64,000 nt of DNA, taken from Pseudodesulfovibrio sp. zrk46 (GTDB taxonomy: Bacteria; Desulfobacterota; Desulfovibrionia; Desulfovibrionales; Desulfovibrionaceae). The notes below the pieces were generated by a model. It saw only the letters and a program-made list of their open reading frames with translations, was not told the DNA's origin and did no database searches. A program made the position numbers and the translations under genes. Shown piece after piece: positions 1-7,865 of this stretch. The DNA lies in the NCBI RefSeq assembly GCF_012516435.1, contig NZ_CP051216.1, positions 1,614,001 to 1,678,000 on the forward strand, in the 5' to 3' direction. Each line of letters starts with the position of its first letter. Within the stretch, counting starts at the first letter, position 1.

Positions 1-443
1 TCAAGATAGTGTGCGCCAACCTGCGTGGCCATACGACCTGCGACCTCGGACATGGGAGTCAGCAGGGGCAGGGTGCGGTCGTGAGACTCGACGGTTTCGT
101 AGGCGATACCGATGGTGCCGGCGTCGAGCAGAGCCTTGGTCAGGTCTTCTGCGGCAGCCAGGTGCAGGTAGGTGAAGAGGATGAGGTCCTTGCGGAGATA
201 CTGGAATTCAGAAGGCAGCGGCTCCTTGACCTTGATGACCATTTCGGCACCCCAGGCTTCTGCGGCGGTGACGAGCTTGGCGCCAGCGGCGGTGTATTCC
301 TCGTCGGTCAGGCCACTGCCTAGGCCGGCTCCGGCTTCGACCAGCACTTCGTTGCCCTGACGGACCAGGGATTCAACCGCGCCGGGGGTCATGGAAACGC
401 GGTTTTCCAACGTCTTGATCTCTTTTGGGATACCGATAATCAT
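1..443 (-). CDS. ald: Alanine dehydrogenase, N-terminal part (cut by window edge)
   Basis: The protein begins [18 protein letters not shown], the typical N-terminus of NAD-dependent L-alanine dehydrogenase, and runs on through [11 protein letters not shown] and the [18 protein letters not shown] segment. The enzyme interconverts L-alanine and pyruvate plus ammonia in the cytoplasm. About 147 codons are visible and the Rossmann NAD-binding half lies off the left edge. The start ATG at 443 has an AAGGAG ribosome site about 9 nt upstream. An Lrp/AsnC-type regulator ends only 36 nt upstream on the same strand, so the two are probably co-transcribed and the regulator probably controls this gene. 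The family call is firm; the complete length cannot be judged. Confidence 0.93.
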   Translation of the reverse strand, partial: MIIGIPKEIKTLENRVSMTPGAVESLVRQGNEVLVEAGAGLGSGLTDEEYTAAGAKLVTAAEAWGAEMVIKVKEPLPSEFQYLRKDLILFTYLHLAAAEDLTKALLDAGTIGIAYETVESHDRTLPLLTPMSEVAGRMATQVGAHYL

Positions 444-479
444 CACTTCACTCCTTGAAAAAAGTCTTTGGGATAAGGG

Positions 480-962
480 TTATTCCTGAAATTCTTCCAT
501 TACGGCGTCAGGCAGGCAGATCCACTTGCGCCGGGATTTCATGACAACAAAGGATTCACTGGAGTTGATGCCGCCCACTTGGGACAGATCCTTGTCCAGG
601 AAGTCGTAGAGGTCTTTAATATCGTCGGATATGATGATCTCGACGATCATGTCGTAACGGCCGGTGACAACGGCGCACCAGTTGACGCGGGGAAGTGCGC
701 TCACCTGATCCAGCTTTTCGCCCAGTTGCTCATGGCTGTTGACGGTGATACCAACAAGGGCAACGGTCAGCCCTTTGGCCTTCATGGGGTTCACCAGCCC
801 GGCGATCTTGAGTGCGCCAGCCTTGATCAGGTTTTTCATGCGGGAGCGAACCGTGGGTGCAGTCACTCCGATCTCTTCCGCAACCTTGCCCGGAGATAGT
901 TGTCCATCACGGGTCAGGGCTGCCACCAGTCGTTTGTCGTTTTGATCCAAAGTATTCTTCAT
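480..962 (-). CDS. Lrp/AsnC-family transcriptional regulator (AldR-like)
   Basis: A 160-residue protein starting MKNTLDQNDKRLVAAL. Residues 5-55 form the AsnC-type helix-turn-helix (GQLSPGKVAEEIGVTAPTVR), followed by the RAM effector domain with the stretch VNWCAVVTGRYDMIVEI. Members form dimers and octamers and sense amino acids. The frame stays open for 20 more residues upstream, but the internal ATG fits the usual family length. It lies directly upstream of the alanine dehydrogenase gene on the same strand, so alanine-responsive control of ald is the likely role; that is inferred from position. The terminator of the preceding lipoprotein gene lies just upstream. Confidence 0.9.
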   Translation of the reverse strand: MKNTLDQNDKRLVAALTRDGQLSPGKVAEEIGVTAPTVRSRMKNLIKAGALKIAGLVNPMKAKGLTVALVGITVNSHEQLGEKLDQVSALPRVNWCAVVTGRYDMIVEIIISDDIKDLYDFLDKDLSQVGGINSSESFVVMKSRRKWICLPDAVMEEFQE

Positions 963-1068
963 TGGTGTCTCTCTCTTCTCGATTCTTCGATTCTGAAAAT
1001 CAAGATGAGCACTTTTTATCAAATAGATAAAAATTATGTCAATGATTTTTTCTTAAGGCAAAAAGAAG

Positions 1069-1102
1069 AGGCCGCATCCCATGTGCAATTGGGATGCGGC
1101 CT
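1069..1102 (-). terminator. Intrinsic terminator after the glycine-zipper lipoprotein gene
   Basis: A perfect 13-bp stem (AGGCCGCATCCCA paired with TGGGATGCGGCCT) has an 8-nt loop. On the minus strand it is followed by a T-rich run (CTTCTTTTTGCC). It separates the lipoprotein gene from the lrp-ald pair. Confidence 0.85.
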
Positions 1103-1137
1103 TCTCCTGGAGAGGGTGTTTGTGGGGGAAAATCAGT

Positions 1138-1581
1138 CTATTGGACGAGTTGCCATGAACCGTCAGGCTGGCGGTATGCCTTGGCGTAGACAGTCTCGTA
1201 TTCGCCGTTTGCCATGCGGGCACGCAGGGTGACGTCTCGTTCCACGCGTCCATCATCGTATTGACGAGCAGGCTCAGGAATCGCCTCATAATAGGTCTGG
1301 GTGTCCGGGTTGGTCCACGTAGTGGCCTGACCGGAAGGCGTGGTCTCCAGCGCACTGGCAACCTGCGTCTGGTCGTACTTGTCCATTTCATTACCCACGA
1401 TGTAGCCGACCAGCATACCCGCTCCCGCGCCGATGGCGGCACCGGAGACCTTGTTCTTGAAGGTCAGCGCGCCCACGGTGGCGCCAGCCAGTGTGCCGAG
1501 AGTGGCAGCGTTCTGGGCGGTAGTGGTCTTACAGGCTGTGAGCAGGGCCAGCAGCATCACGATAGCAATCATATTCTTCAT
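1138..1581 (-). CDS. Small lipoprotein with glycine-zipper segment
   Basis: A 147-residue protein with a lipoprotein signal peptide: hydrophobic stretch, then lipobox LLTAC with the modifiable Cys at residue 17. Residues 25-65 are rich in Gly and Ala at regular spacing (GTLAGATVGALTF, GAAIGAGAGMLVGYIVGNEMD), as in the glycine-zipper / 17-kDa surface-antigen group of outer-membrane lipoproteins. The C-terminal part is polar and ends PDGSWQLVQ, like the small beta domain of that group. The exact role is unknown, probably envelope-associated. A strong AGGAGG ribosome site precedes the ATG. The upstream region carries a sigma-54-like promoter, and an intrinsic terminator follows the gene. Confidence 0.75.
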   Translation of the reverse strand: MKNMIAIVMLLALLTACKTTTAQNAATLGTLAGATVGALTFKNKVSGAAIGAGAGMLVGYIVGNEMDKYDQTQVASALETTPSGQATTWTNPDTQTYYEAIPEPARQYDDGRVERDVTLRARMANGEYETVYAKAYRQPDGSWQLVQ

Positions 1582-1598
1582 TGGTGTTTCCTCCTGAT

Positions 1599-1615
1599 GG
1601 TTGGTGGGGCCAACC
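1599..1615 (-). promoter_or_regulatory. Inverted repeat in the leader of the lipoprotein gene
   Basis: GGTTGG-tgggg-CCAACC is a 6-bp-arm inverted repeat lying between the proposed transcription start and the AGGAGG ribosome site (1589-1594). It could be an operator or a leader hairpin that affects translation. The role is inferred. Confidence 0.3.
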
Positions 1616-1637
1616 CTTGAAATCTTTGTCTTATAAG

Positions 1638-1654
1638 TAGCAACGGGCGTGCCG
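1638..1654 (-). promoter_or_regulatory. Sigma-54 (RpoN)-type promoter for the lipoprotein gene
   Basis: The minus strand reads CGGCACGCCCGTTGCTA. This has the invariant GG (-24) and GC (-12) dinucleotides separated by exactly 10 nt and matches the consensus TGGCACG-N4-TTGCW except at the first T. The predicted transcript start is near 1628, giving a leader of about 47 nt before the ATG at 1581. Confidence 0.55.
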
Positions 1655-1778
1655 AGGAAAGGTTGACTGGAATTGTTGATATTTTTTTGATGGATACCAA
1701 TTCAACCCGCATGTGATGAAAAATATTGCGCACCACAATGCAAAAAAAGGGTACTAGCTGGGCGCTGGAACGCAAAAA

Positions 1779-1808
1779 AGCCCCTGCCGGCAATCGCTGG
1801 CAGGGGCT
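1779..1808 (-). terminator. Intrinsic terminator after the FmdE-MoeA fusion gene
   Basis: The stem AGCCCCTGCC / GGCAGGGGCT (10 bp, perfect) is followed on the minus strand by six Ts. It lies about 25 nt beyond the stop codon of the upstream gene. Confidence 0.88.
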
Positions 1809-1831
1809 CATTCTGTTGGTGTTGTGATCGA

Positions 1832-3457
1832 CTATTTGCCGAAGGGGCACTTGGGGAAGGAGCAGGTCTTGCAGGTCATGCAGAAACCGCCTTCGCCAAG
1901 TCGGGCGAGATCCTTGCGGGTGAGTTCCTGTCCGGCGAGGAGGCGGGGCAGAACGATGTCAAAGGCCGTGGTCTTGTAGAAGAGCGCACAGGCCGGGACA
2001 CCGATGATCTGGGCGGACTTGATCTTGCCCACCAGAGTCATGGTGCCGGGCAGCATGGGCACGCCGTACAGGTCGTTGGCAAGGCCTGCATCGATCAGCG
2101 CAGGGCGCGTCACGTCATCAGGGTCAACGGACATGCCTGCTGTGGTGATGATGAGATCACACCCGGCGTCGAGCATGGCGTTGGCTGCGCTGGTGATGGC
2201 CTCGCGGTCATCGGGCACGATGTCGGATTTGAGGACTTCGGAGCCGAGCTTAATCACCTTGGAAGTGATGATAGGCACGAACTTGTCCTCGATGAGCCCC
2301 TGGAAGACCTCGGTGCCGGTTACAAGGATACCGACCTTGGCCTTGCGCAGCGGCTGAATGGACAGAACCGGGCCGTGGCCGAGGGCGGTGAGGGCGCGGT
2401 TGAACTTGTCTCGTGAAATGTAGAGCGGAATGGCACGGGTTCCGGCAACGCCTTTTCCTTTGGGGATGAGCGCACCGTCGTGACGTGTGGCGAGCATGAC
2501 ATCCGGCGTCAGGTTGAACCGGGCGAGCGCTTCGAGATCGATGGACAGGAGCCCTCTTCGATCAGCAAAGAAGTTGATCTTGCCCTCTTCTGGGTTGTCA
2601 TCATAGGAGATGCCTTCACCTGCAATACGGGAAGCAAACGCCTTGACCGCTTCGTTCTCATGTACCCACTCGTCGCCGGGCAGAGATTCTTCATCATAGA
2701 CATTGTATTTGCCGATACGCTGCAAGCGGCACACGTCGCCGATATCAAGGGTGTCTCCAGCCTTTGCAATGGGGCCTTTGGATTCACCCGGCTCAATACC
2801 GGTCATGTCGTGAACGACTTTCTTGCCCACGGCTTCCTCGACGGGAACGGCCTTGAGGTCAGGAACGTCTGCAGCGCATTCCATGCCTTCCATGACTTCA
2901 TATGGATCTTCTCCCTGACAGCCGCGGCAGATGGAGCCGTCCGAACCGGGATACGCTTCTCCACAGACAGGGCAGACATCAATGGATGTCATGTGACCAT
3001 GACCGAGATACTTCTTGGCGATCTTGATGGGGCGAATGGAGCAGATGGTGTCGCCCGCCTCTTCGATCTCGGCGAAGAGCTTGTCCGTGTCCTGCTCGGC
3101 CTTGGGCTTTTCCTTCATGAACCAGCCTTTGATTTCAGGCCAGTCCTCGAGCTTCTTCTGGTCGATGGCCACGCGGAAGCCCTCGCCCGTGAACTTGTCA
3201 TACAGGGACACGGCATAGCGACCCAGCAGTTTGATCTTCATCCAGTTGTTGCCGATTGAGCAGAGCGTCAAAAGCTGCACTGCATCAGGCAGACATTTGC
3301 CGGATTCCACCATGGCCTCGAACAGGGTGCCTTCAGGAATGCGTTTCTTGGCAGCCTCTACCATGTAGCCGCCGATCAGCAGTCCCGGCGCCGGATATCC
3401 ATGGAAATCCTTTGCCTTCTGCTTAAACTCTTCAAAAGTGTATTCGCCGATGTTCAT
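1832..3457 (-). CDS. FmdE-domain / molybdopterin-binding (MoeA/MogA-like) fusion protein
   Basis: About 541 residues. The N-terminal 150 residues resemble FmdE, the subunit E family of formylmethanofuran dehydrogenase (DFHGYPAPGLLIGGYMV and a GKCLPDAVQLLTLCSIGNN segment). A zinc-ribbon follows (Cys at about 162, 165, 177, 180). The C-terminal half is a MoCF-type fold as in MoeA/CinA (KVGILVTGTEVFQG, then DLIITTAGMSVDPDD and PMLPGTMT). The protein ends in a Cys cluster, CMTCKTCSFPKC. Such fusions occur in sulfate reducers and have no settled function; a role in molybdopterin-enzyme maturation is a guess. The start at 3457 was chosen because GAGG lies 7 nt upstream; a longer reading to 3559 would run through the operator. 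It is monocistronic, with its own terminator. Confidence 0.8.
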   Translation of the reverse strand: MNIGEYTFEEFKQKAKDFHGYPAPGLLIGGYMVEAAKKRIPEGTLFEAMVESGKCLPDAVQLLTLCSIGNNWMKIKLLGRYAVSLYDKFTGEGFRVAIDQKKLEDWPEIKGWFMKEKPKAEQDTDKLFAEIEEAGDTICSIRPIKIAKKYLGHGHMTSIDVCPVCGEAYPGSDGSICRGCQGEDPYEVMEGMECAADVPDLKAVPVEEAVGKKVVHDMTGIEPGESKGPIAKAGDTLDIGDVCRLQRIGKYNVYDEESLPGDEWVHENEAVKAFASRIAGEGISYDDNPEEGKINFFADRRGLLSIDLEALARFNLTPDVMLATRHDGALIPKGKGVAGTRAIPLYISRDKFNRALTALGHGPVLSIQPLRKAKVGILVTGTEVFQGLIEDKFVPIITSKVIKLGSEVLKSDIVPDDREAITSAANAMLDAGCDLIITTAGMSVDPDDVTRPALIDAGLANDLYGVPMLPGTMTLVGKIKSAQIIGVPACALFYKTTAFDIVLPRLLAGQELTRKDLARLGEGGFCMTCKTCSFPKCPFGK

Positions 3458-3483
3458 ATCTGCCTCGTACTTGAGTTGGTAAA

Positions 3484-3500
3484 ATACCCCATAGGGGTAT
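3484..3500 (-). promoter_or_regulatory. CsoR/CstR-type operator
   Basis: The minus strand reads ATACCCCTATGGGGTAT, a perfect inverted repeat with 7-bp arms and a 3-nt centre, 27 nt upstream of the FmdE-fusion start codon. This is the form of operator known for the CsoR/RcnR/CstR family (copper- or persulfide-sensing repressors). No gene of that family is visible in the window, so the repressor would be encoded elsewhere. Confidence 0.7.
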
Positions 3501-3617
3501 ATTGGCGCTTCGTTCACGTCAAGGAAAAGGACTATGCCACGGTCACGCCTTGGGTGCAATTATTCCAATGCAACGGAAGGTAAACCAGAGAGCTGTGGTG
3601 GGGAAATATGCATGTGA

Positions 3618-3649
3618 AAGGCCCCCGCTCCAAGTGGAGCGGGGGCCTT
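3618..3649 (-). terminator. Terminator hairpin after dsrP
   Basis: A 15-bp GC-rich stem (AAGGCCCCCGCTCCA / TGGAGCGGGGGCCTT) starts about 57 nt past the dsrP stop. The T-run on the minus strand is short, but the stem is very strong. It marks the end of the dsrMKJOP operon. Confidence 0.75.
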
Positions 3650-3705
3650 AGTGTTGCCGGTAGGCCTAGCGAGGTGACGTTTGTGGCTAGGCTATGGCTG
3701 CCGAA

Positions 3706-4986
3706 TTAGGCCTCGGCGGGAGCCTCTTCTGCTGCTTCCTCTTCGCAGGTGCAGTTGTCCTTGGGACAGCCGCACTCGAGGGTGCAATCGCAGTTGTCTT
3801 CAGTGGAACAGCCGCAGGGCAGTTCCTGGGAGTGACCCATTTCTTCTTTAACTTCCGTTGCAATCTTGAACAGAACGGTCACAACGAGTGCGCCCAGAGC
3901 GTAGATCATCATGGAGACCATTAGCTCCTTACCGGTGGGCCAGTAAGGGGTGATGGTATCGAACGGGGTGGGGTTGAAGCCACCGATGAGCAGGCCCAGG
4001 CCCTTGTCGATCCAGGTTGCGATAACCAGGATAACCAGGGTGTAGGGGAGCAGCTTGAGGTTGTTGCGGAGCTTCGGAGTCACCAGCAGGGTGATGGCGA
4101 TCGCAGCCATGCCGATGAAGGTCCACATCAGACCGACCAGTTCATGATGGCCGTGTTCACCGGCGAACAGGTACACGATGGAGTGCATGTGGCCGGGGAT
4201 GTTGGAGTAGAAGGCGGTGAAGATTTCCAGGGCGAAGAAGAACATGTTTACACACATGGCGTAAGCAATGATCTTCACCAGGGTCTTCAGAGCGTTCTTG
4301 GGCATCTTGAAGGTGGTGAACTTTTCAGTTGCCATCATGACGAGCAGCAGGATCGCAGGACCGGAGCAGAACGCAGATGCCAGGAAGCGAGCAGCCAGAA
4401 TGGCGGTGAGCCAGTAGTGGCGGCCGGGCAGACCCTGGTACAGGAATGCGGTCACGGTGTGGATCGAGAAAGCCCAGATGACGGACGTATAAATGAAGGG
4501 CTTGAGCCACTTCGGATGCGGCAGGTTGGCGCGGTCTGCCTGGAGGCAGGTCCAACCGACGAGCAAGTTCAGGAACAGGTAGCCGTTGAGAACGATCATA
4601 TCCCAGAACAGAATGGAGTTCGGAGTGGGATGGAAGATCATGTTCATCATACGGGTGGGCTGCCCGATATCCACGATGATGAAACCGAGGCACATAATAC
4701 ATGCGGCGATTGCCATGAATTCACCGAAGATGACCATGTGCTTGTTGGTCTTATAAGAGTGGAAGTAGTTGGGCAGCACGATCATGACGCCGGAGGCAGC
4801 CAGACCGACCAGGTAGGTGAACTGGGAGATGTAGAAACCCCAGGACACGTCACGGCTCATGCCGGTGATCTCCAGACCGTTCATGATCTGGTCGACCCAG
4901 GCGGTGAAACCGATGCCAATCAGGACCAGGAGGAAGCCAATCCAGGCGTAGTATCTCTTGGAACCTTTGAGAGCTAATTCAAGCAT
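3706..4986 (-). CDS. dsrP: DsrP, integral membrane quinone-interacting subunit (NrfD family)
   Basis: A 426-residue polytopic membrane protein with about ten hydrophobic segments, of the NrfD/PsrC family. It is the last gene of dsrMKJOP and directly follows dsrO, whose stop codon overlaps the ribosome site. DsrP is thought to exchange electrons with the quinone pool and pass them to or from DsrO and DsrJ. The start at 4986 has GGAGG 7 nt upstream. The unusual part is the C-terminal tail after about residue 385: a hydrophilic segment with eight cysteines in CxC and CxxxxC spacings (PCGCSTEDNCDCTLECGC and then NCTC), followed by a Glu/Ala-rich end. I do not know this as a general feature of DsrP. 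Confidence 0.95.
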   Translation of the reverse strand: MLELALKGSKRYYAWIGFLLVLIGIGFTAWVDQIMNGLEITGMSRDVSWGFYISQFTYLVGLAASGVMIVLPNYFHSYKTNKHMVIFGEFMAIAACIMCLGFIIVDIGQPTRMMNMIFHPTPNSILFWDMIVLNGYLFLNLLVGWTCLQADRANLPHPKWLKPFIYTSVIWAFSIHTVTAFLYQGLPGRHYWLTAILAARFLASAFCSGPAILLLVMMATEKFTTFKMPKNALKTLVKIIAYAMCVNMFFFALEIFTAFYSNIPGHMHSIVYLFAGEHGHHELVGLMWTFIGMAAIAITLLVTPKLRNNLKLLPYTLVILVIATWIDKGLGLLIGGFNPTPFDTITPYWPTGKELMVSMMIYALGALVVTVLFKIATEVKEEMGHSQELPCGCSTEDNCDCTLECGCPKDNCTCEEEAAEEAPAEA

Positions 4987-4997
4987 TCTGATTCCTC

Positions 4998-5768
4998 CTA
5001 AATCACGTAGTAGACACAGGGCTCGGTGCCTGCGGCAGGTTTACGACGAAGGGTGAACCGCTCGCGCAGCACCTTGCGGACCGGGGATTCGGGATCGTAG
5101 AGATCGCCGAACACGATCGCGCCTTCGGAAGCCTCGACACATGCAGGCATGTCGCCGACCGCCAGACGTTCCACACAGAAGTTGCACTTTTCGACAACAC
5201 CGCGCATGCGGGTGGGGAACTTGGGGTTCAGGTTGGCGAGGTCCAGGTTCTTACGAGGTTCGCCCCAGTTGAAGGAGCGGGAGCCGTAAGGACATGCGGC
5301 CATGCAGTAGCGGCAGCCGATGCAGCGGTGGTAGTCCATGGCCACGATGCCGTCAGGGCGCTTGAAGGTCGCCTTGGTGGGGCAGACACGCACGCAGGAC
5401 GGGTGCTCACAGTGGTTACACAGGAGCGGGTAGTGACGATGGTGCACTTCTTCTGCCAGATGCGGGTTTTCCTGCTCGGGGAAGGTGTGCGGGTAGATGT
5501 CGGACCAGAGCCACTTGACTTCCTTCTTGCCGGTCAACTCGGGAACGTTGTGGATCTTGTGGCAGGAGTCTGCCAGCTTTGCGATCTCTTCCTCGGAGTG
5601 AAGCTTGGTGGAGTCGATGACCATTGCCCACTGCTTGGCATGGAGGCCCTTGGGATTTGCTTTGACCGGAGAGTGGCCACCGGAGGAAGCCATTGCCTTG
5701 GGGGCAACAGCCAGACCTGCAGCGGCAACAGCGGCCAGCTTGATGAAGGCTCTTCTGTTGTTCTTCAT
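4998..5768 (-). CDS. dsrO: DsrO, periplasmic iron-sulfur protein with Tat signal
   Basis: A 256-residue ferredoxin-like protein. The N-terminus MKNNRRAFIKLAAVAAAGLA is a twin-arginine signal, so the protein is folded before export to the periplasm. [4Fe-4S] ligand clusters are visible: CNHCEHPSCVRVCP, CIGCRYCMAACP, and CNFC with a later CVEA. DsrO is the electron-transfer partner between DsrJ and DsrP in the DsrMKJOP complex. The start at 5768 was chosen over one 30 nt upstream because it yields the Tat leader at the N-terminus and gives a TAATG junction with the dsrJ stop codon, which implies translational coupling. Confidence 0.95.
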   Translation of the reverse strand: MKNNRRAFIKLAAVAAAGLAVAPKAMASSGGHSPVKANPKGLHAKQWAMVIDSTKLHSEEEIAKLADSCHKIHNVPELTGKKEVKWLWSDIYPHTFPEQENPHLAEEVHHRHYPLLCNHCEHPSCVRVCPTKATFKRPDGIVAMDYHRCIGCRYCMAACPYGSRSFNWGEPRKNLDLANLNPKFPTRMRGVVEKCNFCVERLAVGDMPACVEASEGAIVFGDLYDPESPVRKVLRERFTLRRKPAAGTEPCVYYVI

Positions 5769-6151
5769 TATTTCAAACCCTCCGGCTGTGTGTGGCAATC
5801 CCAGCAGTAGGGAGAGACACCGGCATCAGTGTGGCACTTGTCGCAGAATTCTGCCTTGTTCGTGTGACACTTCATGCAGGTATTCTGCAGGCTGATGACG
5901 AACTCTTTGCCGTTGTGGTTGGTGTAGATGCGCTTGCCGTCACGCAGGGCCCAGTCACGCCACTGGTCAAGGAGAACCATGTGCTGTTCGCGCATGAATT
6001 CCACTGACTCAATGCATTCCTTTTCGCCTGCGGGAAGCTTAACCTCGGGCTGCTTGTAGGTCTTACCGGTGCCGAGCGCAAAGGGAGCGCACAGCAGACC
6101 GATGAAGATGACGAGCCCGGCGATGATGGGGAAACCGTAGTGCATTTTCAT
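5768..6151 (-). CDS. dsrJ: DsrJ, triheme cytochrome c
   Basis: A 127-residue protein with one N-terminal hydrophobic anchor (residues 6-26) and three c-type heme motifs: CMKCH (92-96), CDKCH (103-107) and CWDCH (116-120). Cys46 sits upstream of the hemes, at the same number as the Cys reported as an unusual axial heme ligand in Allochromatium DsrJ, so that feature may be kept. DsrJ is the periplasmic cytochrome of the DsrMKJOP complex. The stop codon overlaps the start of dsrO by one base, and dsrK ends 9 nt upstream with the ribosome site (TAGGAG) overlapping its stop. Confidence 0.95.
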   Translation of the reverse strand: MKMHYGFPIIAGLVIFIGLLCAPFALGTGKTYKQPEVKLPAGEKECIESVEFMREQHMVLLDQWRDWALRDGKRIYTNHNGKEFVISLQNTCMKCHTNKAEFCDKCHTDAGVSPYCWDCHTQPEGLK

Positions 6152-6160
6152 ATCCGTCTC

Positions 6161-7822
6161 CTACATGTTCGGGGGAGTCCAGTCGTCGTCCTCATCCTCG
6201 TAGCCGGGCAGTGCTTCCATGCGCATATCCATGGTACGCTCTTCGCCTTCTTCGAGAATCAGAGCGTTGGCGACCAGCTCGTGAGTTCCGGTGACGGTTA
6301 CGCCAGGTGCCCAGTAGTCGGCCAGCGGGATGAGCGTGGCGCGGTCAATGGCACAGATACAAGCCAGGGTGTTCACGCCGTGCTTGTCCTGGACGTACTT
6401 CAGGGCGTTGCCGCGAGGCAGGCCGCCGCGAAGACGGATTTCCAGGATTTCTTCGGTGTTCAGACCGGAACCGCCTGCGCAGCAGAAGGTCTGCTCACGG
6501 GTGGTGCCTGCCGGCATCTCGAAGAAGTTGTTACACACGGCCTTGAGCACGTAGCGCGGCTCGTCCAGCAGACCCATGCCTCGGGCGGGGTTGCAGGAAT
6601 CGTGGAAAGTGACGCGCAGGTGATCGTTGCGGCTGGGATCAAGCGGCAGCTTGCCGTGCTTGATGAGGTCAGCGGTGAACTCAGTGATGTGGACCATCTT
6701 GGTTGCAGCAGCGGTGTCGAAGACGGTGCCGGTGATCGGGTTGACCGGAGTGGTCATTTGATCGCCCTGCAGGTCTGCGTTCATGGTGTCCATGTACTGA
6801 TGGACAACGCGCCACATGTGGCCACACTCGCCGCCGAGAATCCACTTACAACCGAGGCGGTTGGCTTCGGCGTACATCTTGGCGTTGAGCTTCTTCATGG
6901 TTTCGTTGTTGGTGAACGAACCGAAGTTACCACCCTCGGATGCATACGTGGACATGGTGTAATCCAGATCCAGGTAATCGAAGAGGGTCAGGTAGCCCAT
7001 AAAGGTATAGATGCCCGGATCGGCGAAGGCATCGCCGGACGGGGTGATGAACAGGATGTCGTGGCCCTTCTCGTTGAGGGGAGCCTTGACGCGACGGCCG
7101 GTGACTTCCTCGATGTCGTCAACCATGAAGTCCACGATGTCCTTGAAGGCGTGGGGCTGAATACCGAGGTGGTTACCGGTGATGTTACAGTTGGAGACGG
7201 GCTCCATGATCCAGTTGGTGTTGAGGCCAACCAGGTGCATGAGCTCGCGTGCCATCATGGTCATCTCTGCGGTGTCGATGCCGTAGGGGCAGAACAGGGA
7301 GCAGCGACGGCACTGGGTGCACTGGTAGAAGTAGATGAACCATTCTTTCAGGACATCTTCTTCCATGACGCGGGAACCGGTCAGCTTGGTCAGGATCTTA
7401 CCTGCCAGGGTGAACTCGCCGCGGTAGACGGAGCGCATCAGCTCGGCGCGGAGAACAGGCATGTTCTTCGGGTCACCGGAACCGATGAAGTAGTGACATT
7501 TGTCAGCACAGGCGCCGCAACGGACACAGATGTCCATGAACAGCTTCAGGGTGCGGAACTTGTCGAGGCGCTCGCGGAAGCCGTTGACCACGATCTCTTT
7601 CCAGTTGGAAGGCAGTTTCCAGTCTTCGTCACCGGGGGACCATTCGCGGGCTTCGCCCCACAGACCGGGAAGCTTCGATTCCATGTACTGAATCTTCTCG
7701 GGCTTTGCGGGGTAACACCAGTTGCCCGGCGAGAAGTCCACCGGGGTCTCCATCCAACCAGTGGTCGGCGGAGCATAGTCTATGCTTTTGAAAAGCTCAT
7801 CAGCTTTAGGCATGTCGGACAT
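6161..7822 (-). CDS. dsrK: DsrK, HdrD-like catalytic iron-sulfur subunit
   Basis: A 553-residue protein related to heterodisulfide reductase subunit D. Two [4Fe-4S] motifs are visible: CVRCGACADKCH (residues 99-110) and CTQCRRCSLFCP (168-179). Further on lie the cysteine-rich CCG-domain segments HDSCNPARGM and TFCCAGGSG, which in this family bind a non-cubane cluster that handles disulfide or trisulfide chemistry. DsrK is proposed to reduce the DsrC trisulfide formed by DsrAB, using electrons from menaquinol through DsrM. The start has AGGAG about 9 nt upstream, and dsrM ends 43 nt upstream. Confidence 0.95.
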   Translation of the reverse strand: MSDMPKADELFKSIDYAPPTTGWMETPVDFSPGNWCYPAKPEKIQYMESKLPGLWGEAREWSPGDEDWKLPSNWKEIVVNGFRERLDKFRTLKLFMDICVRCGACADKCHYFIGSGDPKNMPVLRAELMRSVYRGEFTLAGKILTKLTGSRVMEEDVLKEWFIYFYQCTQCRRCSLFCPYGIDTAEMTMMARELMHLVGLNTNWIMEPVSNCNITGNHLGIQPHAFKDIVDFMVDDIEEVTGRRVKAPLNEKGHDILFITPSGDAFADPGIYTFMGYLTLFDYLDLDYTMSTYASEGGNFGSFTNNETMKKLNAKMYAEANRLGCKWILGGECGHMWRVVHQYMDTMNADLQGDQMTTPVNPITGTVFDTAAATKMVHITEFTADLIKHGKLPLDPSRNDHLRVTFHDSCNPARGMGLLDEPRYVLKAVCNNFFEMPAGTTREQTFCCAGGSGLNTEEILEIRLRGGLPRGNALKYVQDKHGVNTLACICAIDRATLIPLADYWAPGVTVTGTHELVANALILEEGEERTMDMRMEALPGYEDEDDDWTPPNM

Positions 7823-7865
7823 ATTTCTTCTCTCCTAAATAAAGAAGTATCACCTAGGGAGAACC

